From positions 409,612,159 to 409,676,158 of the forward strand of contig CM066034.1 of the NCBI GenBank assembly GCA_033557465.1: DNA of 64,000 nucleotides, in the 5' to 3' direction. Both the position numbers and the translations under genes were made by a program. Positions 11,393 through 22,019 of this stretch are shown in pieces. The notes under the pieces are model-generated. The model saw only the letters and a list, made by a program, of their open reading frames with translations, had not been told where the DNA came from and made no database searches. The stretch is from Ichthyophis bannanicus (Eukaryota > Chordata > Amphibia > Gymnophiona > Ichthyophiidae). Every line of letters starts with the position of its first letter. Within the stretch, counting starts at the first letter, position 1.

Positions 11393-11982
11393 TGAGAAGT
11401 TACATAGCATTGCTCAACAGAATATTATCCATATACACATGCCACTAGGTGTAATACCCTCTGAAAAGCATCCCAAAAAGCCAATTATCTTGTACAAGAG
11501 AAAATACTGGGCAGTTTCACACTGCTGATACAAAATATTTGAAGCACTGAATTTCTAACAAGCGAAGCCCCGTCTCAAGTTCAAAAAATAGGCTTTTTGG
11601 AAGTAAATACCACCTCTAGCAGGTGTTTCTTCGCTCCCTCCAAAATCCCAGGTACTCAAGTCTGCCTTCTTGCCAAACCCTCCTCCATGATCTGCAGATA
11701 AAAGACGAACCCAGCCCAAAATTACATGCACCTAAAGGCCTCAGTCGGTCAACATACCTATAAGCTTATCATAAATGTAGACAATTACAGAATTAGGAGG
11801 ATTTACAAGTAGCTGCAACCACCATCACAGCCAACATTCCCACTAAGTTGCAAGAGAATCCTCTACCTATGCTACTGTTAAGTGGGAGGAGGCACTGCAA
11901 TGCTTTCAGTTGCAAGGAGCTTCACAGGGATGTTGTCACAGCCCACTGCCACCATGGCACTTGCATTTCTAAAGGCCTTTCC
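11393..11982. other. Unassigned, probably HMGN1 intron or flanking sequence
   Basis: No gene, splice-bounded exon or named repeat is recognised. It is flanked by DIRS B on the left and DIRS C on the right. The first part may continue the CR1 sequence that copy B interrupted. Confidence 0.4.
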
Positions 11983-12015
11983 TGGAAGGTGAAATTTCAC
12001 TTACTGTTAATTTCC

Positions 12016-12105
12016 CTTCCTGGAATACTGCTAGACCAGTCCAGACAAATGGGTTATGCACCCCTGCCAGCAGATCTTGGAGAGTGAACCGCACCCCAGA
12101 GGGTC
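12016..12105 (+). repeat. DIRS C right inverted terminal repeat
   Basis: Contains AGACCAGTCCAGACAAATGG and CACCCCTGCCAGCAGATCTT, which pair with the left end at 17670-17750. Confidence 0.75.
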
Positions 12106-12254
12106 CCAACTATATACAAGGGAGCCGAAGAACTTCCCAGAGCTGAAGACAGTATGCACCGACGCACTCATGGATCGCCCATGGCGAGGCATACTGAAGA
12201 ACAGCGGTCGGTGGCTGCACCGTGCCAGCAGCATTGCAACAGACAGCAGGGCGG

Positions 12255-12350
12255 GTCCTGGACTGGTCTAGCAGTATTCCAGGAAAGGAAATTAACGGTA
12301 AGTGAAATTTCACCTTCCAAGTCATACTGCTAGACCAGTCCAGACAAATG
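12255..12350. repeat. DIRS C internal complementary region
   Basis: The + strand reads CAGTATTCCAGGAAAGGAAA, then AACGGTAAGTGAAATTTCAC, then CTTCCAAGTCATACTGCTAG. The outer parts correspond to the right end (11984-12030) and left end (17720-17761) of the copy. This region therefore records the joined ends of the circular intermediate. Confidence 0.75.
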
Positions 12351-12369
12351 GGCAGTACCCAAGCTACCT

Positions 12370-13320
12370 ACTCTCAAGGGGGGGGGGTGTCAAGGCTGCC
12401 GACAGCACTGCAGCTCCAAAGCAGCCCCTCCTGACGAGCCTGAACGTCCAACCTATAGTGACGTACAAAAGTGGACAGCGAAGACCAAAGTCGCCGCCTG
12501 GCAAATATCCAGAGGGGCTACACGAGACCGCTTGGCCCACGAAGCCGCTTGCGCCCGAGTGAGCACGGAGTCCCGCTGGGACCGGTTTCCCCCGAAGAAT
12601 ATATGCCGCCTCAATGGCCCCTCTTAGCCATCTAGAAATGGTAGACTTGGATGCCACGGAGCCCTGACGAGGACCCGCAAAACAGGACAAAAAGATGAGA
12701 CGTACGAAAAAAGTTTGTGACTTTCAGGTACCGAGACAGAACTCTTAAGGTCTACCGCCCGCAACGGAGACCGGACTACCATCACACTGAGCCCTTGTAA
12801 AGGCAGGTAGGAAAAGAGGCTGGTTAACATGGAACGGCGTCAGCACCTTTGGCAAAAAAGGGACAGTTCGAAGAGAAAACGCCTTCCGAGGAAAACGAGA
12901 GATAGGGATCTCGACAGGAGCGAGCCTGTAGCTCGGAAATATGGCGCGCCGAAGTAATAGCCACTAAGAAAACTGTCTTCAGAGTCAAATCTTTGAGCAA
13001 ACAGGCCTTCAGGGGCTCAAAGGGAGGAGCAACGAGGGCACGAAGTATGAGAGCGAGATCCCACGTCGGCACAGGCGGACGTAGCGGAGGTCGTAAGGAC
13101 TTAACCCCGCAGAGAAACTGAGACACGTCCGCATGCAAAGCTAAATCGATCGCCCTGCTGCTATTAGACCCCGAAAGCAAGTCAAAGCGGCGACCTGTAC
13201 TCGCAAGGAACCGAGCGCCAAGCCCTTATCCACTCCGGCCTGGAGAATAGACAGGATGTCCGGGATACCAGCACACCAGGGAGATAGGTGATGTCGGGAA
13301 CACCAACTGCGAAAAACTCA
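12370..13320 (-). pseudogene. DIRS C tyrosine recombinase (broken)
   Basis: This enzyme would integrate the circular DNA copy by site-specific strand exchange. Readable blocks in order are LKDLTLKTVFLVAITSARHISELQ (13040-12930), the connecting strand region (about 12900-12700), and SRWLRGAIEAAYILRGKPVP with AGLRAHS (12640-12560). The first catalytic Arg, present as SARR-x-SEL in copies F and G, is His here (SARHISEL). The HxxR box has also been lost (AHSGAS instead of AHSTRA). Frame changes at about 12830 and 12690 complete the inactivation. Confidence 0.78.
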
Positions 13321-14268
13321 CCAAACCCTAGTGTGGGCCAGCGACGTGGAAGACCGCCGCGCCTTGAGAAGTGTCGCGAACAAACTAGGCGAATAGCCCT
13401 TGCATACTAACCTGCGGCGTTCAATAACCAGGCCGTAAGCGAGGAGGGAGCCAGGTCTTCCATTTCCACCGGTCCCTGGGTAAGGAGGCCGGGAAAGGCC
13501 CCGAGGTGTACAAGCGACGCTCGAGACAGCCGGACGAGATCCACATACCACGGTCTGCGAGGCCAAATCGGAAGCCACCAAGATCACCGGACGCTCCTGG
13601 AGCCACTGGAGAACCTTGCCTATCATGGACCACGGAGGAAAGACATACAGAAGATGGGTCGGCCATGGCTGAGAGCAAGCATCTATGCTGCACGCTCCCT
13701 TGTCCCAACGGCTGAAATACCATGGCGCCTTGGTATTCTGCGCCGTGGCCATGAGATCCATCGCCGGTAGTTCCCATAGGTGAACAATGGAACAAAATGC
13801 TTCCGGCTGCAGTGTCCACTCCCCGGGATCCAGAGAGTGCCGGCTGAGAAAATCAGCTTTCACATTGTCCACGCCCGTGATGTGCTGCGCCGAGATAGCC
13901 AGAAGATGCTTCTCCGCCCACGGAAGGAGCAAGCGCAGTTCCTGCAAGACACCCGGGCATTTCGTGCCGCCCTGGCGGTTGAGGTAAGCCACCGTTGTGG
14001 CGTTGGACAAAACCCGAACCGCACGCTGCTGCAGAAGAGGCTGAAACTGTAGCAGAGCCAAGCGCACCGCTCGCGTCTCGAGACGATTGATGGACCAACG
14101 GGCTTCGCAAGGCGACCAAACCCCCTGCGCTGTCACGCTGCAATGCGCTCCCCAACCGGAGAGACTGGCATCCATTGTGACCAAGAGCCAGCACGGAGAC
14201 TCCAGAGGAAACCCCCCCCCCCGAAGAAGATTGCGCGCTTGAAGCCACCAGAGAAGGTTGCGGCGCAC
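13318..14268 (-). pseudogene. DIRS C RNase H and Dam-like methyltransferase domains
   Basis: One open stretch of about 316 codons covers the C-terminal part of pol. The RNase H domain shows VTMDASLSGWGAHC (first Asp), SINRLETRAVRLAL (Glu) and VDNVKADFLSRHSLDPGEW (last Asp). The Asp in the VLSNATT block is changed to Asn, whereas G keeps LSDNTT and F keeps FSDNVA. Next comes the methyltransferase-like domain with PAMDLMATAQNTKAPWYFSR and LLYVFPPWSMIGKVL. FPPW corresponds to motif IV of adenine methyltransferases and is intact here. This domain is known in vertebrate DIRS elements and its role there is not established. A frameshift separates this piece from the RT upstream. Confidence 0.8.
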
Positions 14269-14338
14269 CTGCGAAGGCAGAGGTAACCCGGAAGTGATAA
14301 TCCTCCGATACCGGCGACCAATGAGATAGAAGCGCCGC

Positions 14339-15250
14339 CTACAAGCTGCGCATGTGTGCTCTGGCCCACGGAACGAGATCTATCGTAGCTGCCATGGACC
14401 CTAAGAGCTGAAGGTAGTCCCATGTCCGAGGCGCCACTTGATCCAAGAAGCAGTGGAGCTGAAGAGAGATCTTCTGAACACGCTCCTGCGTTAGAAAGAC
14501 CCGTCCCTGACGAGTGTAGAACCGAGCTCCGAGAAAGTCCAGAACCTGAGACGGCTGGAGACAGCTTTTGGCACGATTGATCACCCAACCGAGCTGCTCT
14601 AAGAAGAGGACCACTCGGGCGACGGTCTCCCGCGCTTCTGACCGGGAGTCGGCCCGGATAAGCCAGTTGTCGAGGTAGGGATGAACCCGTATGCCCTGCT
14701 TGCGCAAGGCTGCTGCCACGACGATCATGATCTTGGAGAAAGTCCGGGGAGACGTCGCCAACCCGAAGGGCATGGGGCGAAACTGAAAATGCTGACCGAG
14801 CACCGAGAACCGCAGATATCACTGATGTTCGGCCCAGATCGGTATATGAAAATAGGCCTCTGCTAAGTCGAGAGACGCCAGGAACTCGCCTTTGCGTACG
14901 GCTTGAATCACGGACCGAAGGGTCTCCATGCGAAAATGAGGAACACGAAGGTTGCAGTTCACGCCCTTGAGGTCTAGGATAGGACGGAAGGAACCATCTT
15001 TCTTGGGCACCACGAAATAGATGGAGTAGCGACCCCGACCTCTTTCGCAAGGAGGAACGGGGCAAATGGCGTTTAAGGAAAGAAGGCGACGAAGGGTCAC
15101 TTGAACGATTCGTCTTTTCTTGGGGGAGGCCGCTGGAGAAATGACGAAAGCCTCTGAGATGGCTCGAGCGAGTAACCCTGAGAAATGCTGCCGAGAACCC
15201 AACGATCGGTGGTGATGCGTGCCCACTCTTGCGAAAACAATGCCAACCAA
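14339..15250 (-). pseudogene. DIRS C reverse transcriptase, one stop codon, altered active site
   Basis: The reverse transcriptase reads in a single frame from 15250 to 14339, interrupted only by a TGA at 14819-14821. Blocks are RYSIYFVVPKKDGSFRPILD, METLRSVIQAVRKGEFLASL, AYFHIPIWAEH, then after the stop PFGLATSPRTFSKI, the active-site segment HPYLDNWLIRA and LQLLGSMAATIDLVPWARAH. The usual YLDD is YLDN, so one of the two metal-binding Asp residues is lost. That alone should abolish polymerase activity. Confidence 0.85.
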
Positions 15251-15448
15251 CCCCTGATCGGCGGCAACGTCACGAGTGGGCTTCCCGCCCTGTCAGCAGA
15301 AGGACCGCGCGGATGCGGAGAACTTCCCTGCGGAGGAGGAAGGCTCAGCGCCCTTACAGGCCCCCCAAAAGGACTGTGACCGCGCTCCATAGCGATTGGC
15401 TGAAGTCGCCACCTGGGAGGATTTAAAGGAGCGAAACTTCCGGGTGTC

Positions 15449-16822
15449 TCAAGACCAGGAATATCGCCGAAAATTCTGTGACCTTGACAAATGGCGAGAA
15501 GACACCTTAGGTCTATCCTCCGGCAAACGTTGAGGCTTAACCCACCCGAGGTCCTTCACCAGCTTATCGAGCTCATCCATGAAGAGAAGCTGACCTTTAA
15601 AGGGCAACTTGGAAAGCCTGGCCTTGGATATTACATCCGCCGCCCATTGGCGGAGCCACAGCCAACGCCTAGCCACCATGACGGCAGCAAGTGAGCGAGC
15701 CGAAAGGCGCAGTAAGTCATAGAAGGAATCTGCGATAAACGCCGTAGCCGACTCGAGGCGGCTGTGGGATGGGTCATCCGGCAGCCATTGAAGCCAGCGG
15801 AGCAAGGCCCGTGCCGTTAAGCCCCCGCATACCGTCGCCTGCAGGGCCAGGGACGACGAAGCAAAGGCAGTCCTGAGATTTTCCACCTTACGATCCTGCG
15901 GATCCTTAAGCACCGCTCCACCCTCCATCGGAATGGTGGTGTGTTTCGTTACTCCTGTGACTAAGGCATCCACCTTAGGGTATGCCAGCCACTGCTCCAG
16001 AGCTTCCGGAGACCAGACATACAGCTGATTGAGGCGACGAGCGTTGCGCAGCGGCACTTCCGGGGAATCCCACTCCCGGGAAACCATTTGCTGCAACTCT
16101 GGAGGAAAAGGAAAGGCCTTGGAGGGCTTACGAATGCCCTGCAAAATAGGATCTGCTTGGGACTGAACTGGAGGAGTCTGAGGCTCCCCCAAATTCGTAA
16201 GGCGTAGCGCTTCCGACACCTGGGCAATCAGGGAGGATAACTCTTCCTTACGGAATAGACGAATGTCTTGAGAGTCGTCCTGGGCAGGCAAAGACGAATC
16301 TGAAGGAGAATATTCGCCATCCTCCCGATCTGATGAAGCCGCAGAGCTGTCTTCCGATGACTTGTCCTCATGGAAACTGAAAACCTCGTCAGGAATGACC
16401 TGAGACGCTTTGGGAGGGCAGGATCTCTTAAGCTCTGCAACAGGCTTTTTTTGCTTGCCTGCACAAGGCGCAGAGATGCTCCCCGGAGCTACTGGTAGCT
16501 GCTCTGCCCCTGTCGCAGCAGACTCCGCCCTCCATAGAGACCACGCCTGGCGAAAAAGGGACAGATGTTCCTCAGATGGCAGGTCTGCCGGCGAGGACAG
16601 CCCTGGAACCTGAGAAGCTGCGGAAGAGGCATCCCGCGGCGCCACTGGCAGCAGTGGAGGCAGCTGACCATCCAGAACAGGCAGAGTAAAGGTTGAAGGG
16701 TCTGAAGGCAATACAGCAGCCGAAGACTCGCCCGGGTGGGCCAAGCAAGCAGTGCACAAGTGATTCTGGAGGTCTTTGTGCTTTTTCTGACACCCCATGC
16801 AGCCTTGTCCTGAAGAAGGCAT
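15449..16822 (-). CDS. DIRS C gag-like protein, intact reading frame (457 aa)
   Basis: The first gene of copy C is fully open. The N-terminus carries a four-Cys finger, C8-x2-C11 and C23-x2-C26, just after the start, probably for RNA or protein binding. An acidic Ser-rich region follows (about residues 150-190, DREDGEYSPSD), then the conserved core at about 280-320 (KVDALVTGVTKHTTIPMEGG, LKDPQDRKVENL) and 320-400 (LALQATVCGGLTARALLRWL, VARRWLWLRQWAAD). The end is basic (SRHLSRSQNFRRYSW). Copies D, F and G share the core. Start chosen at 16820-16822 because the finger begins eight codons in, as in F, G and E. Function as the structural protein of the retrotransposon particle is inferred from position and family. 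Confidence 0.85.
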   Translation of the reverse strand: MPSSGQGCMGCQKKHKDLQNHLCTACLAHPGESSAAVLPSDPSTFTLPVLDGQLPPLLPVAPRDASSAASQVPGLSSPADLPSEEHLSLFRQAWSLWRAESAATGAEQLPVAPGSISAPCAGKQKKPVAELKRSCPPKASQVIPDEVFSFHEDKSSEDSSAASSDREDGEYSPSDSSLPAQDDSQDIRLFRKEELSSLIAQVSEALRLTNLGEPQTPPVQSQADPILQGIRKPSKAFPFPPELQQMVSREWDSPEVPLRNARRLNQLYVWSPEALEQWLAYPKVDALVTGVTKHTTIPMEGGAVLKDPQDRKVENLRTAFASSSLALQATVCGGLTARALLRWLQWLPDDPSHSRLESATAFIADSFYDLLRLSARSLAAVMVARRWLWLRQWAADVISKARLSKLPFKGQLLFMDELDKLVKDLGWVKPQRLPEDRPKVSSRHLSRSQNFRRYSWS

Positions 16823-17087
16823 AGTGACAATTAAAAAACTCTGCTCTGCAGCGCAAGGCAGGAAAGCTGTCCTTATTCTCCGCTGAAACCCCCGTTTTTT
16901 GTTTTTTTTTTAAATTCCACAGGGAGAGAGAGAGAACAAATCCCCCAAACCTCCAGCTATGAATCGCTGGGAAAAACGAGCAGGAAAGCTGCTATGAAAG
17001 CAACAAGCAGAGGAGAGCAAGCTGGTTTCCCACCAAAAAACGAAGCTCTTTGGGCGAATCAAAATGGCCGCCGGCAAACTAAAAGCA

Positions 17088-17118
<31 letters not shown>

Positions 17119-17761
17119 TTTAAACCCCCGAAAACACAACGAAGCAAAGTAAAACCCGAGGGAGAGAGGGGGAACACTGTAGACAGGTGAAAAACCCCGA
17201 AATTCGCCAAAAATTCAACGAACGGAAATTGAGCTGCCACGGAGCTGCAGGCACTGAGGGGAGAGAGACATGATTTGAATTGTACTTACAATACCGATGG
17301 TGCAGGGAAGCCAAGAACCACTGCTCAGACCAAATCCAGCTGCCTCACCACTAAAATCAGCCCCAGGGACTAGATTTTAGGAGAGTTGTCATCCAGCGAA
17401 CTAGCCCTCATGACTAGTGCTGGGGAGTCTTCTCATCAGCGATCTCCACTGTGACAGAACACGGGATCAGCTGGAAAAAAACAAAACCCTGGTGCCTAGA
17501 GAAGTAACCTGGCAACAACAGGGAACAATCTATATCAAGGGAATCCCAAGAATTTAAAGTATATCATGAATTTTGAAGGAGCAAACAAAAAGCATCCAGA
17601 TCTGCTGGAGACAGAGAAATACTGAGAGAGACCCCTAGGGGTAGGTTTATATCACCAGTCTCCAGCCTATCAGAGCTCTGGTGGAATTCTCTGTCTCCAA
17701 GATCTGCTGGCAGGGGTGTATAACCCGTTTGCTTGGGCTGGTCTACCAGTATGACTTGGAA

Positions 17762-18640
17762 AAAACATTGCCACCAGAGTTAAGGTAAAACTGCGAATAC
17801 AGAGGCTCGGAACTGAGTTACTGCAGCCTCCACATGCCACAGCTGTTGTGAAAAAGGGAAGTTATGGTGAAATGACCAATGCTGGCCTGGGCGAGGGTAG
17901 TGTGAATGGAAAGCATAGGTTTTACTCCCTTCCACTGCCACCTCTTCCCCAAGAAATTAGTACCATTATGTATTTTAGGCAGATGTTACTACACAAGTGA
18001 TCTAGACATTTCACAATTCATGATCTCCCTCTTCCTCCTTAACACCCCGAGCTTTGTGTGGAGAAGAAAATACTGATGGCATTAGTCTTGCTTTGTTCTT
18101 TTGGGGGGGGGGGGGCTCATCATTCAGGGGGGAAATTTGGTGGAGTGTCTGTATTCTCTGTGCATACCCAAGTATGGTATTTTTGGCTAGGGTGCAACTT
18201 CAAGGGTATGTTAGTCTGATTTGTTTGAAAATTCTTCCTCAATAGTACCCATTAGAAGGGGGGTTACTGTTATGAGGCAACATCATTTCAATGTTTTTTT
18301 TTCTTATGGCAAATAGTAAAGTGAAATGCTGTCATCTCAGGCAACTGTTTCAGGAGCTTATCCCAGACTAATACAGCATGGATTACCACCATTATAAATT
18401 AAAGCAGGGGGGGGGGGGGGTTGGGAGGGAGGCGGGTAATAAGTACAAGTTAAACAAAGAAGAAGAAAACCCCAACCATAAACACAGATTTTCAGACACC
18501 AACATGATTTGAATTCATCCTAAGATTATATTTTAAATGCTAGATGAGGATGGAAGTAGGGTCAATCACTGGCATATAATATAGGTCCCAGCTGTTTTAA
18601 GTCAGATATAATTCTGTTGGACAATCTCAAAATTGTTTCA
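17762..18640. other. HMGN1 intronic sequence without recognised features
   Basis: No exon or named repeat could be supported. It contains G runs at 18103-18115 and 18409-18420 and an AT-rich tract. HMGN1 exon 5 was searched for here by eye (Lys/Gly/Ala-rich coding on the minus strand) and not found. Confidence 0.45.
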
Positions 18641-19230
18641 GCTGCAGTATGTTTTCTGGTGCAACACCAACCCTATGCCCCTGGCCTGGCAGAATCCAGA
18701 AAGCAACAACTGATCTCATACTACTTACCACCAAGGATAAGCAGTGGCTTTCTATCCATTCCACTTAGGCTTTTATAAAACCTCTTACCTCCCCTCAGCC
18801 ATTTTTTCTCCAACCTAAATAACCCCAACCACTAGCTTGTCCTCTAGAGAGGAGTTCCATCCCTCTGTGATTTTAGTTACTGTTCTCTGCACCCCCTTCT
18901 CTTTTTTTTAATTGTGTGCAATTCTGGTTGCTGCTCTTCAAGGTGCAGTTGCATTATGGAGCAGTAGAAATGGGATGATAAAAAAACAAAAAAAACCAAA
19001 CCACGCTCTCTTTCCTATTCACTAATAATCCCTAACATTGTTTGATTTGGCCACTGCTGCAGAGCACCTTTCCATGTATTCCATGACAACACCTAGACTT
19101 TAGTATCCTAGGAATAAAGTGATGCTAGTTTCCACATTAAGAACTACAGATGTAGGAAAGAATAGCCCAAATTATAACTTCACACTTGTCACAACATCCA
19201 AATGTCAGACCAAGTTTATGTGGACAAGTA
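18641..19230 (-). mobile_element. CR1 LINE 3' fragment (old)
   Basis: Minus-orientation CR1 sequence, recognised by matching, in the same order, blocks of the better CR1 copy at 44.6-45.2 kb: the CTCCCCTCAGCCATTTTTTC block, the GTGTGCAATTCTGGTTGCTG block, the GGCCACTGCTGCAGAGCACC block and the TTGTCACAACATCCAAATG block. It is heavily eroded, with no open frame, and lies in HMGN1 intron 4. Confidence 0.6.
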
Positions 19231-19443
19231 AAAGGGCTTTGGATGACAATCCCCATCCAATTTAATAGTTTAAAAAAAATGTAACCACCTCACTTGTACA
19301 AATGGTAACACTTTTTGTAACAGGAACATGTGGATGGAATCTAAAACGGAAGGCACCCAGCCTGAATATTAGATATTCCCAAATAGTACTTTCTACATGA
19401 AAGCAAGATGTTTACATAATATCTACAACTTACACCTACTCAC

Positions 19444-20355
19444 TTTTACAGCGGACTTCTTTGGCTTGGTTTCAGGTTTAGGTGGTGCTGGTTTCTACAA
19501 GAAAACGGTATTAAAGTTAATTAAAATTACTTAAAGTTTGCCTACCACAAAAACATCAAGTCACTATACTTACAGCCGAAAGTCGTGCTGATCTTCTCTT
19601 GGGCTGAGAAAAAAAAAAAAAGAGTTCTTGAGCAAAATTATTTTTGGATCTTAGAATGAAGTTACAGCCCTTACATTCTTACCTCATCCTTTAAATCGCC
19701 AGCGTCAGAAGTGTTGACCTGTGAAAATAATTAAAGAGTTTAGTCAGGACATCTTCCTTTTATGTATTACTGAACTGGCTAGCTCCATATTGAAGTAATC
19801 GAAACTTCTTGAGGCGCTACACCTTCTCTAGAAATACTCCTCCCTCGGAAAAACAAAGAAATACTAAACCTAAACAAACTTTTTTTTACTACAAAAAACG
19901 TGGTTAACACACAAGCGATAGAATGGAGATTCACAGTAAAAGTTTCAAGTGGAAACGTCAGAAGGCCTTTGTTATATTAGATATCTGGACAGCCAGAAAA
20001 CATGCGTACGATAAGCACCAACCTATCTTTTTTTAAGTTCGTGAAAACACGTGATAGACTATTCCCTCTCCACCATCAACTTCCCGCCGACTATTCGAAT
20101 TCGAGCGCGGAAGATTTCGGAGTTCCGGTTAGTTATTAGAGAAGGTTCCAGAAACTAGTAATAACGCTGCTTTATCATTAGGGAAACAAAAAGCCTGCAA
20201 GAACAGAGATCAATTCCTCTAAACAGCCAGGTTAGAATGCCACTTACATCCTACTAGACACGCCTGAACAAGCGCCGATTGTTTGTACATGTCGCCAGAG
20301 CATCTCCGCCAATAGATGGGTTTGTCATCATGAGCCAATTAAAAAAAAACCCAGA

Positions 20356-20388
<33 letters not shown>

Positions 20389-20834
20389 TACACACACATA
20401 TATATACATATACACACATACCACCAGAACACACACAGAGCAGACAAAAGCCCTTTTGCGCGCACGCTGAAAAATGGCGGGTTCTCTCTAATCCGCAACA
20501 CTCTTGCAACAAAATTAATTTCTTCGCAAAGCAACACCACTTATTTATACCAGCACTGAATTCCGACATGAGGCAGACAAGCTTAATTCATACCCAATTG
20601 TCAGCGCATTTTGAACCGGTGAAAATACGTTACATACATAGCATCCTAACCAACAATAGAACCAGCAGTTTACAATTCTTTCAAGAACAGAATACATTAA
20701 ACAATTTACAGCCTTCATAAACAAAGGAGAGAATCAAAGCAGAAACTAGCAATACTCACAAGGGGAAAAAGTTGCGTTTTTTAATAAATGGTCTATATAC
20801 GCATAACAGTATTCTTTACCTTTCTCTTGGGCAT
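19444..20834 (-). CDS. HMGN1: HMGN1, nucleosome-binding HMG protein, first four coding exons
   Basis: Four small exons on the minus strand give the N-terminal half of an HMGN protein, which binds nucleosomes and loosens chromatin. Exon 1 (20834-20820) encodes MPKRK and ends at a GTAAAG donor. Exon 2 (19718-19683) encodes VNTSDAGDLKDE. Exon 3 (19603-19574) encodes PKRRSARLSA, the core nucleosome-binding motif. Exon 4 (19494-19444) encodes KPAPPKPETKPKKSAVK. All junctions have AG acceptors and GT donors in phase 0. Introns 2 and 3 are only 79 bp each; intron 1 is about 1.1 kb. The exon pattern (5, 12, 10 and 17 codons) is that of HMGN genes. HMGN1 is preferred over HMGN2 because of the divergent GET1 neighbour, the same arrangement as in human. 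The remaining C-terminal exons are not found in the window, so intron 4 is at least 19 kb or the gene is broken here. Confidence 0.92.
20357..20430. repeat. AT/AC dinucleotide microsatellite
   Basis: A run of AT repeats passes into CA/CACATA repeats inside HMGN1 intron 1. Weak open frames on both strands here are products of the repeat. Confidence 0.9.
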
Positions 20835-21433
20835 ACTGGTTCAGTACTGTAGTAAAATAGCTTCTACCAACGAAAGCTCATACAAGCCTGCAGATGGAGT
20901 ACTACCCAGCATTACACTATTTGCAAATGGTAACAACAAGCAGATATCAAACTAGATCAAACCAGATCGAGTCCCTCCGCCTCCTTATTCACCGGTCCAG
21001 GTTGCCTCTCCATCCCTGATTGGCTACGGTGACCCATGCGGTTGCTTTCAAATCACAACAGAAACAGCTTGGTGGATAAATGTAGCTGTCAATCACATTC
21101 GCTCCTCCTATCGTAGTCCACTGAGATACGGGGGCTGGAGAAAATCATTTTTTTTCCAAGTTCATTTGAATTTGTGGTAAATAAAGCCTTTTGCTCTGAT
21201 TGGCTACTAAGCTCTCATGTGCTTCGAGCAACGCCAAAATATTATGTTTCAAACGTCCTAGAAGCTATAGTCATTTGTTTTGATTCTTTTAGTTGACTGC
21301 TGTTGGGCGTTAGTGTGCTCTTGTCTTGTCTTGTATTAATTTACTATTCTTGAACCGGGGAGGGGGAGGGGGGGGGGCTGTTTTGAGAGCTGTGCGCATG
21401 TGTGGTTGATGAAGTGTATGATGGTCTTTTATC
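20835..21433. promoter_or_regulatory. Bidirectional HMGN1/GET1 promoter region
   Basis: The 599 bp between the HMGN1 and GET1 start codons must contain both promoters. Two inverted CCAAT boxes in good NF-Y context are visible, CTGATTGGCTACGG at about 21016 and CTGATTGGCTACTA at about 21198. A GC-rich stretch lies at 20970-21030 and a run of G at 21358-21380. No TATA box stands out at a sensible distance. Inside HMGN1 intron 1 an E2F-like TTCCCGCC (20081-20088) and a TTTTGCGCGC motif (about 20454) may also contribute. Transcription starts are not determined from sequence. Confidence 0.65.
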
Positions 21434-21523
21434 ATGGCGGCGAGTGGTGCTTGGTTTTTGGTTCTTAGCTCAGTCTTATTGTGTAATCTGCTTAAAATTC
21501 TGCTTCCGTCGTTTTCGTCTCTC
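21434..21523 (+). CDS. GET1: GET1 (WRB/CHD5) coding exon 1
   Basis: The exon starts with ATGGCGGCG in a good context and encodes 30 residues before a GTAAGTAAG donor in phase 0. The protein has a hydrophobic first membrane segment (AWFLVLSSVLLCNLLKILL, residues 6-24) followed by LLPSFSS. Human GET1 has the same arrangement at its N-terminus: a Trp-Leu-Val-Leu-Ser start, a Cys-Asn pair mid-helix and ILLPSFSS. GET1 with CAMLG forms the ER receptor for GET3, which inserts tail-anchored proteins. Reading on past the donor meets a stop after four codons, which supports the splice. Exon 2 and later exons (coiled coil, other membrane segments) are not seen in the remaining 42 kb, implying a very long, transposon-filled intron 1. 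Confidence 0.9.
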
Positions 21524-22019
21524 GTAAGTAAGAGCTAATGTTCGTGTTATGTCTGTAGTAGTAGACATGGTCTCTGTTTTGACGTATGGTGCAAGTTGAG
21601 GGTGGCATTTTAGAAAGCGTGTATAAAGTAAAACTTTTCGAGCAAACAAAAACATCTTATACTTCTCTCGCCTCTTTCTCGACTTTTTATCTAGGCTAAT
21701 AACTTTATTTTTGAGGACATAATTAAATGTTTTCTTCTCTGTTTTATAATTACCAATATAAGCGCGGCTAGCTTATTTAAAACGTAGAGTTGTTCATGAA
21801 GGACCACTGTTTGTGGTGTTGTTAAGTGCCATCGAGTCGGTGTCGACTCATGGCGACCCTCTGGATAGCTGTCCTAAATTGTGTTCGGTCTTCAGTTAGG
21901 CGGCTCATTGTTGATAGACTGGTATCCGTAGCTGCTGTTACTGTATCGATCCATCTCATTGCTGGCCTTTGTCTTTTGCGTTGTCCTTCTATCTTGCCAA
22001 GCATGATGTCTTTCTCTAA

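Larger units (their letters stand above)
11984..17761 (-). mobile_element. DIRS retrotransposon copy C, full length
   Basis: A complete but inactive DIRS copy on the minus strand. The left end is at about 17761 and the right end at about 11984; TGGAA (TTCCA on the element strand) occurs at both (17757-17761, 11983-11987). The left inverted repeat (about 17670-17750) matches the + strand at 12025-12105. The internal complementary region is at 12255-12350. Order on the element strand: leader, gag (16822-15449), RT (15250-14339), RNase H and methyltransferase (14268-13318), tyrosine recombinase (about 13320-12370), internal complementary region, right repeat. A 29-base A run at 17086-17113 lies in the leader and is not a retroposon tail. 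Copy D at 54-59 kb is the same family. Confidence 0.88.

Noticed and set aside
17086..17113. Poly(A) tail of a retroposon
   Set aside because: The run lies inside the DIRS C leader with element sequence on both sides and no target duplication.
20339..20569. Cys/Val/Tyr-rich small proteins
   Set aside because: Produced by the AT/AC microsatellite in HMGN1 intron 1.
19444..20834. HMGN processed pseudogene, common in vertebrates
   Set aside because: The coding parts are separated by introns with proper splice sites and lie next to GET1, so this is the parental gene.
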